Of a DNA stretch of 64,000 nt, positions 53,205-63,692 are shown in pieces. The stretch's first letter is position 1; each line of letters starts with the position of its first letter. The notes below the pieces were generated by a model. It was not told where the DNA came from and did no database searches. It was given only the letters and a program-made list of their open reading frames with translations. Both the position numbers and the translations under genes were made by a program. Source of the stretch: Gonatopus flavifemur (taxonomy: Eukaryota > Arthropoda > Insecta > Hymenoptera > Dryinidae); contig JAFFJZ010000017.1 of the NCBI GenBank assembly GCA_018340375.1, positions 124,001 through 188,000 on the forward strand. The letters are read 5' to 3'.

Positions 53205-53469
53205 ACCCGAGTCGAAAAGTTTGCACGGTTTTTGGCATAATATTTCGTTTTTAGACTGATTTTTTCCTGATTGTTGAATAATGCGAAGAAAAACAGTACT
53301 TCTTCATGATTTTAGTCTGAATTTCTCCTCCAACTAATAAAAGTTATCAAGAAAAATTCAGACTAAAATCATGAAAAAAGTACTGTGCTTGTCCGCATTA
53401 TTCAACAATCAGGACAAAATCAGTGTAAAAACGAAGAGGCCAAAAACCGTTTAACTTTTTCGACTCGGG
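53205..53469. mobile_element. Foldback, CCCGAGTCGAAAAG ends
   Basis: Begins CCCGAGTCGAAAAGTTTG and ends AACTTTTTCGACTCGGG. The inner arms ('CCTGATTGTTGAATAATGCG', 'CATGATTTTAGTCTGAA') are inverted around about 53335-53345. It starts just beyond FB-3. Confidence 0.82.
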
Positions 53470-53648
53470 ATACAATCTTTATCAACAGAGTGAAGAGATC
53501 GCGGGAGATAGTAGGTGTTCGTTCAACAATACTTCAATGAATTACTATTCGAAGAGACAAATTAAAAAGCCGAATATTAATTCATTGAATTGATGTTGAG
53601 CGATTATCTTCTATTATACGCGATGTCTCCAATGTGTTGACAAAGAGC

Positions 53649-53939
53649 TTACTTTTCACGCTTCCTTCTCTTTATGTGAGACAACAAATGTTCCCTATCA
53701 CGATCTTTAAAACATCCAATATCGACTTGTCCGTCTTGATCGTGACTCTTATTGAGAATGTGCAAGAGCATTTTCATACTTCTTAAGATTGAAATTAGGA
53801 ACAAACTTGTTGAAATCAAACAATTTTGAAATAAAAAAACTTACCTCTTTTGATACGATTTTTTTCGGGATAACCGCTTTTTCGAAGGAAAATATTTCCT
53901 AGGGGTTTTCTCGTAAAATGGTCGTATATTATGCATCAT
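53649..53939 (-). CDS. Candidate two-exon gene, 75 codons, HSF-domain-like C-terminus
   Basis: Minus strand. Exon 1 is 53845-53939 (ATG at 53939, donor 'AAGAG|GTAAG'), exon 2 is 53649-53781 (acceptor 'CTTAAG'), and the intron is 63 bp. The phases agree and the frame ends with TAA at 53649-53651. The protein is very basic ('RKYFPSKKRLSRKKSYQKR'). Its end, 'GCFKDRDREHLLSHIKRRK', resembles the last part of an HSF-type DNA-binding domain (..FK..-x-LL-x-x-IKR(K/R)). The rest of that domain is missing, so this may be a remnant. A possible acceptor just upstream (exon edge 53950) leaves room for an earlier exon. The sequence upstream has 'AGTGAAAT'-rich text like an insect 5' UTR. An artefact of chance is possible. 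Confidence 0.4.
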
Positions 53940-53951
53940 TGCAGTAGTCAC

Positions 53952-54383
53952 TGCAAGATATAATTTTCACAAATTACAATCACTTTCACTTCCACTGATT
54001 GTCACTATTGATTTCACTCATTTCCACTTATTGATATTAATTTCAATACACTTGTATTGATAATAAAAACTTGGAATAATAAATTAATAAATTAATAAAT
54101 ATGTCCTAATTGAAAAGACACACTTCGATTGATTGATAATCGAGTATGTTGTAAAACCTCGATGATCGACGAGCAAAGATATGTTGCTCGTATAATAAAC
54201 TATCATCGAATGAAATTTGGCATTTCAACGTTTGTTGAGTGGTGGCCGATCTGGGGGGAGGTGAACACGCGGAAAGCGTAGAATCAAAACAAACGAGCAA
54301 TATGTTTTTGTATGGACTGGGCCGTTAGATGAGGAACGTAAACAAATTTTCAAATACATAGTAGTTATTGATGTTTCTATATT
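53952..54383. other. Upstream region of the candidate small gene
   Basis: It contains 'GTCACTATTGATTTCACTCA' type sequence near 53985-54030, which read on the minus strand could be a 5' UTR. A short AATAAATTAATAAATTAAT repeat lies near 54074-54095. A frame on the minus strand at 54106-54300 has no recognisable features. Confidence 0.3.
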
Positions 54384-55581
54384 TTGAGTACACCCATGCA
54401 AGAATCGGTTAGACGCTCGAAATTTGTCAGCCGCTTGACTCGAGAGCTCTCATAGAAGGTAAACAAAAAATTCGGAATTTCGGAAATCTAAAATACTACG
54501 TGATAGGGCTTGGAAAATCAATAAGAACCTCTGTTTACGATTGTTTTTATGATCGATATTTTCGAGAAAAAATAAAAACTACTGTTTTTCGCACCGAAAA
54601 TCAATATTTTCAACATTCAACTCGCTGTAACTCGCTCATTTTTTGACGGATCAGAATAAATCTTACGGATTCTGATTCGTAAGACTTTTCCGAAGACGGC
54701 ATCGTTTGAAAAAATTGTAAAAGTTAATAACAAATGATTGATTTTTTAATCCAAAGTGAAACTCATGTTTCCACGCTTTGCATTGAAAAGTGGTGGGGAA
54801 GTATGAGCTACAAAAACTTCCAGCGACAAAGTTGTTCGCTAGTATATGGACAAACTTTTGGAAAGTTTCAAATCGATTGGACTATAGATTGGACTTGCGA
54901 ACATAGTTGAATGATCGAATTCTCCGAGTGAAAAAACATAAACCTGGCTTGGAGATTGAAATGAAAACCATCTTTCCTGCGGGCCCTGATATTCAACTGG
55001 TAAACGACGCAAAATCGTGACAAATTTGCATTGCGCGCTGATAAATAAATCCCTGTATTGTGAAAACTAATAGTCCAATCGATTTGAAACTTTCCAAAAA
55101 GTTTGTCCATATACTAGCGAACAACTTTGTCGCTGGAAGTTTTTTGTAGCTCATACTTCCCCCACCACTTTTTCAATGCAAAGCGTGGGAAACATGAGTT
55201 TCACTTTGGATTAAAAAATCAATCATTTGTTATTAACTTTTACAATTTTTTCAAACGATATCGTCTTCGGAAAAGTCTTACGAATCAGAATCCGTAAGAT
55301 TTATTCTGATCCGTCAAAAAATGAGCGAGTTACAGCGAGTTGAATGTTGAAAAATATTGATTTTCGGTGCGAAGAAAAAGTAGTTTTTATTTTTTTCTCG
55401 AAAAATATCGATCATAAAAAACAATCGTAAACAGAGGTTCTTATTGATTTTCCAAGCCCTATCACGTAGTATTTTTAGATTTCCGAAATTCCAAATTTTT
55501 TTTTACCTTCTATGAGAGCTCTCGAGTCAAGCGGCTGACAAGTTTCGAGCGTCTAACCGATTCTTGCATGGGTGTACTCAA
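54384..55581. mobile_element. Foldback element FB-1, copy 2 (1.2 kb)
   Basis: Ends TTGAGTACACCCATGCAAG, as in the copy at 30789-32672, with arms of about 540 bp meeting near 54880-54990. It shares 'GAAACTTTCCAAAAAGTTTG', 'ATTCTGATTCGTAAGAC'-like and other words with copy 1 but is shorter, lacking the central section with the mirrored reading frame. Confidence 0.88.
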
Positions 55582-56570
55582 TTAGCAAAAATGATTTGAC
55601 ACATTCCGATATGTATTCGTACCATGGGGATAAATATGAATGAAAAATATAACTTTCATTCATATTGAAAAAATCATGGACTTCAAATTATGAATCTGAT
55701 AGGGATGAGGATTTGAAAACACATGAATGAAATATGTATATACATTCACATACAAACGTTTTTTTTCCAATATGCAAGTAATTAAAAATTACCTGTAAGA
55801 AAATTAAGTTGAAACACATCAATAACACATGAAATCGACAAAGATATTTTCATTCAAAAAAATTATTTTCGTCTCCCAGGTTATGCGGGATCTTGATTGC
55901 CGCTGAGGGGACAGCCATCATCGGGAACGCGCATCAAATCTCTGATGAACTTTCAAAGATAAAATTTTTGAAGTACAGAAGAGATTTGAACATGGATCCT
56001 ACCTATCACCTATCATCACAACCTAATCACCTAACGACCTAACCTACACCGACATGTTTTCCGTGGAAACAAAAATGTTGTACACATAGTCGAATGTCGG
56101 TAGTGGGGAGAATAGCTCCATTGAATATGACGCAGGACCGGATCGAAAAATTGATGGAGCCCTGAGGAAGTTGAAATTCAAGGGGCCCTTTCAGAATTAA
56201 TGAATTTTATCTTGTTCTTCTTAAAATCAAATTATCCCCAAGAACAAAGTAGAATACGATTTAAATATCGCGTATCAGAATGTGAACTGAGCATATATGA
56301 AAATATTCATCAAATTTGAATCATTTTTCATATGAGAAAAAACTGAAACATGTGTTTTCATATTTTTTCAGAGAATACTTGATAGGTACATTCAATTCAA
56401 TAGAGTGCATGAGATTTTCCCTTGTTCAATTGAAAATTTGTTCCAATGAACGATTTACACTTTATCGATATACATGAAAAGTGAAATTTGGGACAAAGTA
56501 CTTCTAGAGTACAGTTTATTCCTTATTTGATGTGATTTTGAATCGAATGGCCTATTATGACAAATTTTTG
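55582..56570. other. Gene-free stretch
   Basis: No supported gene. Near 56020-56050 a run with four CCTAA words ('ACCTAATCACCTAACGACCT') resembles a degraded arthropod telomere motif but is too short to call. 56125-56200 has '(G)GGGCCC' words like the ends of some hAT MITEs. Confidence 0.3.
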
Positions 56571-56810
56571 AAGTAATTTTTGACAATAAATCTTTGTGAA
56601 GTATCTATCATACCAATAGTTCATGATACTCAGAGTAGAGAAAACTCACTGCGCTCCCAATATATCAGTCAATTTTCTCCATCGAATAAAGTTTCGTGGA
56701 TGTCTACTACTTATTCGCAGGAAATTTATTCCACGAAGTGCCTAGTTATTTTGAAAATAACATCTCTCTATTTCAAATGCTACTCACTTGAAAAATCATT
56801 CCCTGTCCGA
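56571..56810. repeat. Partial FB-2 arm
   Basis: It contains 'CAATATATCAGTCAATTTTC', 'GTGGATGTCTACTACTTATT' and 'CAGGAAATTTATTCCA', a worn piece of the FB-2 arm in plus orientation. Confidence 0.65.
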
Positions 56811-57063
56811 AAAGTCCCATAGATTCCCATGGATTCCCATAGGTACTGTGACAACAACCGCATAGAAACCGATAGGCTATTTTATTCCTATCAGAATTAA
56901 TCAGGTTTTGCCGATCATGCTGATAGAAACCCATGGAACATCAGATTCAACTTAGAATCTCATAGAAACCCTTGGGTCCTGTGACAATAACCGCATAGAA
57001 ACCGATAGGATATCATTGATTCCATTAGGATTTCACCTATCGGTTTCAATTGGTTTTTTCGCA
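56811..57063. mobile_element. MITE-like element with CCCATAG/CATAGGG words
   Basis: It contains a direct repeat 'CTGTGACAA(C/T)AACCGCATAG' followed by AAACCGATAGG at about 56853 and 56980. Inverted forms ('CCTATCGGTTTC') occur near 57040. It ends 'CGCATAGGG'. Likely non-autonomous, with uncertain left boundary. Confidence 0.5.
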
Positions 57064-57318
57064 TAGGGTTGCAAGTGTACAAAAGTTATGATGATAGTAC
57101 ATTCTTTCATAAAATGCAACTTTGTATCTCCGTCACTCTATGAAAGAAGAATAAAGTTGTGGAACAGTGTTTTCTTGATATATTAATATTCTGAAATACT
57201 TTTCCAGAAAAAATTCAATTACTGTCTCTGCTGAGTGATTACCTAATCTATGGACACTGATTAAGTATTCGTTGGCAAAGTATTTGAAAATACAACACTC
57301 GATGAATGTAACAGATTA

Positions 57319-57518
57319 CCCTAGTTAAAGTCTCTCAGCAATTCATGAGAAAATGTTCTCGATAAGCTTATGAATGTATATTCATAGGTATTCATGATGT
57401 ATCATCAGTACAGATTCATAGGACTTCAAAGTTTACTTATGAATGTCCTGTTGCAAAATCCATAACGCCTCATAGTGAGAACATTTTTTTATGACTTGCT
57501 ATGCGACTTCAACCAGGG
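57319..57518. mobile_element. Foldback MITE of the CCCTGGTT group (inverted copy)
   Basis: Begins CCCTAGTTAAAGTCTC and ends GCGACTTCAACCAGGG. It is the inverse of the MITE at 42425-42623 and sits at the equivalent place in the FB-2 family. Confidence 0.82.
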
Positions 57519-57540
57519 AAGGTAATTACTCAGCAGAGAC

Positions 57541-59230
57541 AGTAATTGAATTTTGTCTGGAAAAGTATTAGAGAATATTAGTATATTGAGAAAACAATGT
57601 TCCACAACTTTATTCTTCTTTCATAGAGTAACAAAGATATGTTTTTTCTACAATAAAAAGTTTGTATGAACTGAAATAACCAGGGCCTTCGTTGGAATAA
57701 ATTTCCTGCGGATAAATAGTAGGTATCCACAAAACTGTAGTCGATGAAGAAATTGACTGATATATTGGGACCGCAATGACTTTTCTCTACTCTGATTATC
57801 ATAAACTATTGACACAATAGATACTTACCAGACATTTACTGTCAAAAATTACTCCAAAGGAACTGCATTGAACTACACATGTAATGATAAATAATTAGAC
57901 TTGAACGAATTATTATTAGAGAAAACTCATTGCGCTCCCAATATATCAGTCAATTTCTTCATCGAATAAAGTGTTGTGGATACCTACTACTGATTTGCAG
58001 GGAATTTATTCCAACAATATGCCTGGTTATTTTAGTTTATACAGATTTGTCTTTGAAAACACAACATCTCTTTATTTCACAACCTGATTACCAGAAAAAT
58101 CATTCTGGGAAAGTATTTGAGAATATCAGTATCTCAAGAAAACAATGTTCCACAACTTTATTCTTCTTTCATAGAGTAACAAAGATATGTTTTTTGTACA
58201 ATAAAAAGTTTGTATAAACTGAAATAACCAGGGCTTTCGTTGGAATAAATTTCCTGCGGATAAATAGTAGGTATCCACAAAACTGTAGTCGATGAAGAAA
58301 TTGACTGATATATTGGGACCGCAATGACTTTTCTCTACTCTGATTATCATAAACTATTGGCACAATAGATACTTACCAGACATTTACTGTCAAAAATTAC
58401 TCCAAAGGAACTGCATTGAACTACACATGTAATGATAAATAATTAAACTTGAACGAATTATTATTAGAGAAAACTCATTGCGCTCCCAATATATCAGTCA
58501 ATTTCTTCATCGAATAAAGTGTTGTGGATACCTACTACTGATTTGCAGGGAATTTATTCCAACAATATGCCTGGTTATTTTAGTTTATACAGATTTGTCT
58601 TTGAAAACACAACATCTCTTTATTTCACAACCTGATTACCAGAAAAATCATTCTGGGAAAGTATTTGAGAATATCAGTATCTCAAGAAAACAATGTTCCA
58701 CAACTTTATTCTTCTTTCATAGAGTAACAAAGATATGTTTTTTGTACAATAAAAAGTTTGTATAAACTGAAATAACCAGGGCTTTCGTTGGAATAAATTT
58801 CCTGCGGATAAATAGTAGGTATCCACAAAACTGTAGTCGATGAAGAAATTGACTGATATATTGGGACCGCAATGACTTTTCTCTACTCTGATTATCATAA
58901 ACTATTGGCACAATAGATACTTACCAGACATTTACTGTCAAAAATTACTCCAAAGGGACTGCATTGAACTACACATGTAATGATAAATAATTAGACTTAA
59001 ACGAATTATTATTAGAGAAAACTCATTGCGCTCCCAATATATCAGTCAATTTCTTCATCGAATAAAGTGTTGTGGATACCTACTACTGATTTGCAGGAAA
59101 TTTATTCCAACAATATGCCTGGTTATTTCACTTTATACAGATTTGTCTTTGAAAAAACAACATCTCTTTATTTCACTTGCTGATTACCAGAAAAATCATT
59201 CTGGGAAAGTATTTGAGAATATTAGTATCT
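57541..59230. repeat. 548-bp tandem array, about three units
   Basis: Identical landmarks such as 'AACTCATTGCGCTCCCAATA' fall near 57924, 58472 and 59020, exactly 548 bp apart. The stretch from 57930 to 58477 is nearly identical to 58478-59025, with only scattered single-base differences. Each unit itself contains an inverted pair. The third unit begins to match the outer FB-2 arm after about 59110. Confidence 0.9.
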
Positions 59231-59490
59231 CAAGAAAACAATGTTCCACAACTTTATTCTTCTTTCATAGAGTGACGAAGATACAAAGTTGCATTTTATG
59301 AAAGAATGTACTATCATCATAACTTTTGTACACTTGCAATGAGTTTTCGTGGATTTTTCAATGGTCACGTGATATACTTTATGTATATATGTATAAATAT
59401 ACATATATATATTACTTATAGTTCCGAGACAACTCCCTGACGGCGCTGAAACTCGTGTTTTTTCTTCACCATTATACCTTGGGTACCCTG

Positions 59491-60019
59491 ACCGATACTT
59501 TCCACGCGATCTCTCGGCTCTCGGCATGTATATGATTATTGAGACATCCACGCCATCTGTAGGTTACGAACGTAACTAAATTGATTTATGTTTACTATTG
59601 TAATTTCCATTCGTATTGGCCGGTTTTTTTTTTATTGCAACATGAAATTGGAGAAAGTTTGGTGTTTGAGTATTCCTTAGGTCAGCAGGAAGGTCTGGAA
59701 ACTGCATAATTGTACGGATATCAAAAGGCAACGTTTATATTACAAGAAAAACATCTGTGTGACCTGCGATACCGACAGTGATCGTGCGATCTGGTATAAT
59801 ATTGAAATATATTCATACCTGTCACTTCAATTCGTATTGGCCGGTTTTTTTTTTATTTAGGCTCGAAAAATGAAAAAAATTATAATCAAAATGTTCTTTA
59901 GTGCAGCAAGTATGGCTAGAAATCTTAGTTTCTTCATTATAACCGGAATTTTATGTTTATTCGGAGAAATCAAATATCGAATCACCAAACTTCCCAAAAT
60001 TACCGACGCTAGTATCCCC
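59491..60019. other. Right flank of the 18.7-kb insertion
   Basis: The phrase 'TTCGTATTGGCCGGTTTTTT' occurs twice in direct orientation (about 59610 and 59830). The last 16 bases are the inverted terminal sequence. An open frame beginning at 59870 runs into the LINE only by chance, and its first 50 codons belong to the insertion. Confidence 0.6.
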
Positions 60020-60023
60020 TTAA

Positions 60024-62945
60024 TAGAATTTGATATGCAAACCATGGTGGTAGGATATGTATACTTGCGACCAAATCGAGATATTAAAGTTATGTTGGAT
60101 TTACTACAAGATTCTTTTGATAAAATATCACTAGAATACGGGCACTTGCCTATAGTGGTGGGAGGTGACTTTAACGCCAGAATTGGGAGCATCAAAGATG
60201 AGCCAGTGGAAATTTTTGAACAGTCAAATCTCAATAATGTAAGTGAATTTTTAGACAATGTCGTATCTAACAGAGGTATATGCTTGGAGAATTTTATGAA
60301 TAAAAACGGTTTCATTATAATAAACGGCAAATCCGTAAATGATACTCCAGCAAAGCATACTTTCTGTGGTTCAGCTGGTACCAGCACTATCGATTTAGTT
60401 TGGGCAAATTGGCATAGTATAAAGCTGATTGACGATTTTCTTGTTATGCAAAATGTTTTCGAGTCGGACCACTTCCCCACTTTACAGAAATTCGAAATTG
60501 AACATCGTAGCCCTCTCACGATGGATAATACAACGAAAGACAGTAGACTTTGCTGGAAAAAGGATAGGGCAAATCTGTTTACTGATCAAATGCAATGGTC
60601 AGAACATATAAAAACCGATTTTGAACGTTCAGATGCAAACAGTCTAAATGAAAAATGTATAAACACGATAAAGGACGTAGCTCACCCATAGGTATGAGTA
60701 AATCCACAAACCGAAGTAACCAGACAAATAGTAGGTCGCAACCCTGGTTCGATGAAGAATGCTTAAGCATAAAAAAATGTGTAAATAAAGTATCAAGAGT
60801 TTGCAAAAGAACTAACTTTATAAAAATGTATAAGGAAGAATATATCAAGTATAAAAAGATTTTTAAAATAACATGCAATCAAAAGCGAAAGGAGTATGAG
60901 CGAGCATTGTTGGAGGAATTTGCGAACACAAATGACCCACAAACATTCTGGAATGCCGTGAATAAATTCCGTCTGAGGTCTGTAGATAAATCAGCAATTA
61001 CTAATTCACAGTGGGAACTTTTCCTCAAGAATATTTATAACATAAGATGTGTAAATACAGATTCCTATTTCGGCGTCGTGGACCCTATATTAGATAATGA
61101 TATTACATACTGTGAATTGGGATCTGCAATACGGCAAGCCAAATGTAATAAAACAGCTGGTTCTGACCAATTAACAAATGAATTTATGAAGGCGCTTCCA
61201 CAAAACTGGAAATTATTCTTAGTCAACCTTTTCAACCTGTCAAAAGAACAAGTCCCGAAATCTTGGCCCAGTGTGATTATGTGCATGTTATACAAAAAAA
61301 AGGGGCGAAGAATGACCCAGCAAACTATAGGGGAATCGCGTTGATTAAACATGTTGCAAAAATTTTCACCAGTATCTTGAATAACCGAATTTCGAAATGG
61401 GCCGAGAATAATGGCATAATACCAGAGAATCAAGCAGGTTTCAGGAAGCATAGGGGTTGCCTCGATAATATTTTTGTTCTGCAGTCTGTCATTCAGATCA
61501 ACCCCAGACACCCCAAAGCGACCGTTTTTGGCTTATTTGTTGATTTTCAAAGAGCATTTGACTCTATAGATCAAAGAATTCTCTGGCGCCAACTACTAAC
61601 CCTAGGAGTCAGTTCGAAAATAATAAGAAATCTCAAGAATATGTATGATTCAGCCTCCCTCCGCATAAAGCAGGATGGCAAAATGACGAATCACATTGAC
61701 ATAACTGAGGGGGTACTCCAAGGAGAAATGTTGAGTCCTCTATTATTTATTTTATTCATTTCTGATTTCAATGCTTTTCTTAGAAGCAAAGGTCTTCAAG
61801 GCTTGAATATTTACCATAGACATGAACTCTTGGATTTATTTTATGCCGATGACCTTGTGATTCTGTCAAATTCAATTCTAGATTTGAAATTAAAACTAAA
61901 GGCCTTGGAGGAATATTGTGAACTGAACAAACTGCAGGTCAATACTCAGAAAACCAAAATAGTGTTATTCAAGAAATCTGGCCGTCCCCTGAAGATAAAA
62001 CTGGTTTTTACATATCCAAATGAGGAAATCGAAATAGAAAAGAACTATGTATACCTAGGAATACCTTTTACGTCTTCCATGTCAGGGTCCTATATGATGA
62101 AAACTGCGATTAAAAAAGCTGAAGTTGCGATGTGGTCGGTAATTACAATAATGACCAAAGCAAAAATTAATACTCTCGAAGAAAGCTCGAAACTATTTGA
62201 TGCAATGATTGCCTCAGTTTTGTTATATGCATGTGCGGCGTGGGCTCTCAAATATACAAACGAACTAGAAAAAGTACAAACCGATTTTTACAAATTTTTT
62301 CTAGCTTTGCCTAGAAACACTTGTAATGCTCTAATTAGAACTGAGGTAGGCAGGACCAAACTTTCATACACTGTTTTCAAACACGCCTGGAGCTGGATTA
62401 TTAAAATTCTAAGGATGAGTGGAGACCGACTTCCACGAATTTTTTTTGAAAGGTTGCTAGACCTGCATAATAGAAAACCCGATTACAAATATAACTGGGC
62501 AACTCAACTGATGAGTTTGATTGAATCCATAGATCCCACTTATGACACACTGCGGTCTCAATTAGAACTGAATTTATGGAAAGAAGCTGGCGACTTATTA
62601 TTGAAAAAATATAAAACCCTATTGGACTCTGACGATAAGATCATAGTTAATAACTTGAATTACTCACAAATACCACTTACAAGAACACGAGATACAGTCT
62701 GTATCGCAGAATATTTAATGAACAATGCTCCGCTACAAATAAATAGAATAATTCCACAAATCAGATGCGCAAATAAATATAGTTTTAGCCTAAATATTAA
62801 TGGTAATTATTATAAATTCTTCCCGGACCAACAATGCCCAGTATGTAATTCTGGTAGAGCGGACACTATTATACAACTGCTATTAGAATGCGTCCATTAT
62901 AATCCATACAGGCGTTACTTTGAAACAAAGAATAACCTACAGTGA
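60024..62945 (+). pseudogene. LINE ORF2 3' part: endonuclease end and reverse transcriptase
   Basis: This continues the endonuclease with 'VVGYVYLRPNRD', 'PIVVGGDFNARIG' and 'STIDLVWAN', ending 'SDHFPT' (the usual late active-site motifs). Frameshifts occur near 60680 and 61300. The reverse transcriptase has 'NYRGIALIKHVAKIFTSIL', 'NQAGFRKHRGCLDNIF', 'VDFQRAFDSID', 'EGVLQGEMLSPLLF' and 'LFYADDLVILSNS'. The YADD catalytic motif is intact at about 61842-61853. The C-terminal part has a Cys motif 'CPVCNSGRADT', followed by 'ECVHY', where the usual His is replaced. The stop is at 62943-62945. With the 5' part the protein would be about 1,100 residues, a normal length for a LINE ORF2. Dead because of the frameshifts. 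Confidence 0.9.
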
Positions 62946-63209
62946 GATAACGTCCAAATCGAGGATTTATTTGTCAAAAGCGACCTTAGGTTTATAAAAT
63001 CATTAACGTATTTTGTAAAAAATAGCTGCGAAACGAGGGCTTTCATACTAAATGAATAATAATGAACAATCTCGAGCGCTCAACTATCACCGTTTTGTTA
63101 TTGTTGTTGTACTTATCGTCTAAGATCAATTGTAAAACATCTATGTAACTCCCTTGCTATAGGAACATAGTTCCTGCAAGCAATAAACTATCTATCTATC
63201 TATCTATTG
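62946..63209 (+). other. LINE 3' UTR with (TATC)n tail
   Basis: About 240 bases follow the stop, ending in 'CAATAAACTATCTATCTATC' and then TATCTATT. A simple-repeat tail in place of poly(A) is seen in several LINE clades and marks the 3' end. Confidence 0.7.
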
Positions 63210-63235
63210 ATTGATCCAAGGCATCTGTTTAGTAA

Positions 63236-63347
63236 TCCCGGACAGCACACCAGTTCAGAAAGAGTTCACAAAGAATTCAATTCGGGTTGGAAGAATTCAT
63301 TATGGATTCTTGAGGATTCTTTTTGAACTCCTGTGCTGTGTAGGAAT
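63236..63347. mobile_element. Small MITE with ACAGCACA ends
   Basis: Inverted ends: 'CCCGGACAGCACACCAGTTC' on the left and 'GAACTCCTGTGCTGTGTAGG' on the right. The middle is rich in GAATTC and AAGAATTC words. It is related to the repeats at 43199 and 44505. Confidence 0.65.
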
Positions 63348-63575
63348 TTCAGATTTCAATTGTATGTTAGATCAGAATCAGATGTTTGATATTCATCAAC
63401 CCTGTGCAATTAAATTAGTGCATCACATACTAATTTCAACATGCGAATTCAGAAACTTATTCAGAGATACTGTAGGTATAAGAGCAGATTTAACAACTTT
63501 TATTTCGTTATAAAACCACAAAGGGTTTTACTTAGATTAGATCTTATGTGATCTTCACAGATCTGATTAGACTCA

Positions 63576-63692
63576 GGAGGCTTCCGAAGTAGTTGATCCT
63601 GATCCTTGGATCTTGATCCGATCGATTTTCAACCAATCAAAAAGTTGGAAAAGTGATCCGAGGATCAGGATCAACTACTTCGGAAGCCTCCC
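63576..63692. repeat. Palindrome with GGAGGCTTCCGAAGTAGTTG ends
   Basis: Arms of about 30-40 bp contain 'GGCTTCCGAAGTAGTTGATC' and its complement 'CAACTACTTCGGAAGCC', with GATCC-rich inner sequence. The short hairpin at 19013-19060 carries the same 'CCGAAGTAGCTG' word. Confidence 0.75.

Larger units (their letters stand above)
57064..59490. mobile_element. Foldback element FB-2, copy 2, enlarged by a tandem array
   Basis: From 57064 to about 57840 it is the inverse of 42110-42877, including the CCCTGG-type MITE (57319-57518). The right end (59230-59490) repeats the arm with the (TA)-rich tract and 'CCTTGGGTACCCTG'. Between them the inner part is repeated three times at 548-bp spacing (see separate entry). 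It lacks the outermost GACAGATGTCACTACGG part of copy 1. Confidence 0.82.
41281..60019. mobile_element. 18.7-kb TTAA-flanked insertion with piggyBac-type ends
   Basis: Starts GGGGATACTAGCGTCG and ends with its exact complement CGACGCTAGTATCCCC. It is flanked by TTAA at 41277-41280 and 60020-60023. TTAA duplication with G-rich termini is the pattern of piggyBac-like transposition. Removing the segment with one TTAA restores the LINE endonuclease frame, so both ends are secure. The inside holds foldbacks, MITEs, diverged tandem repeats and a small candidate gene, but no piggyBac-type transposase that I can recognise. Either a short non-autonomous element grew by later insertions, or a long segment was carried between two such ends. 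Confidence 0.88.
40199..63209 (+). mobile_element. APE-type LINE split by an 18.7-kb insertion
   Basis: The parts are ORF1 (about 40209-41112), the start of ORF2 with the endonuclease domain (about 40923-41276), then an insertion 41281-60019. The rest of ORF2 (60024-62945) follows with reverse transcriptase and C-terminal Cys motif. A short 3' UTR ends in (TATC)n at about 63190-63207. Without the insertion the LINE is about 4.3 kb, close to full length. Two frameshifts in ORF2 and one in ORF1 show it is inactive. I cannot place the clade from sequence alone. The APE-like endonuclease, the L1-type ORF1 C-terminus and the simple-repeat tail are the traits to compare. Confidence 0.9.

Noticed and set aside
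56015..56055. CCTAA-rich run as an interstitial telomere
   Set aside because: Only four CCTAA words in about 30 bases with irregular spacing, which is not enough to call telomeric sequence.
57578..59301. Repeated frames of 64-95 codons with identical products
   Set aside because: Their identity comes from the 548-bp tandem duplication and FB-2 arms. They have no promoter, motif or homolog.
59870..60022. A start codon and hydrophobic leader for LINE ORF2 at 59870
   Set aside because: These bases belong to the end of the 18.7-kb insertion, not the LINE. The true upstream sequence is at 40923-41276.
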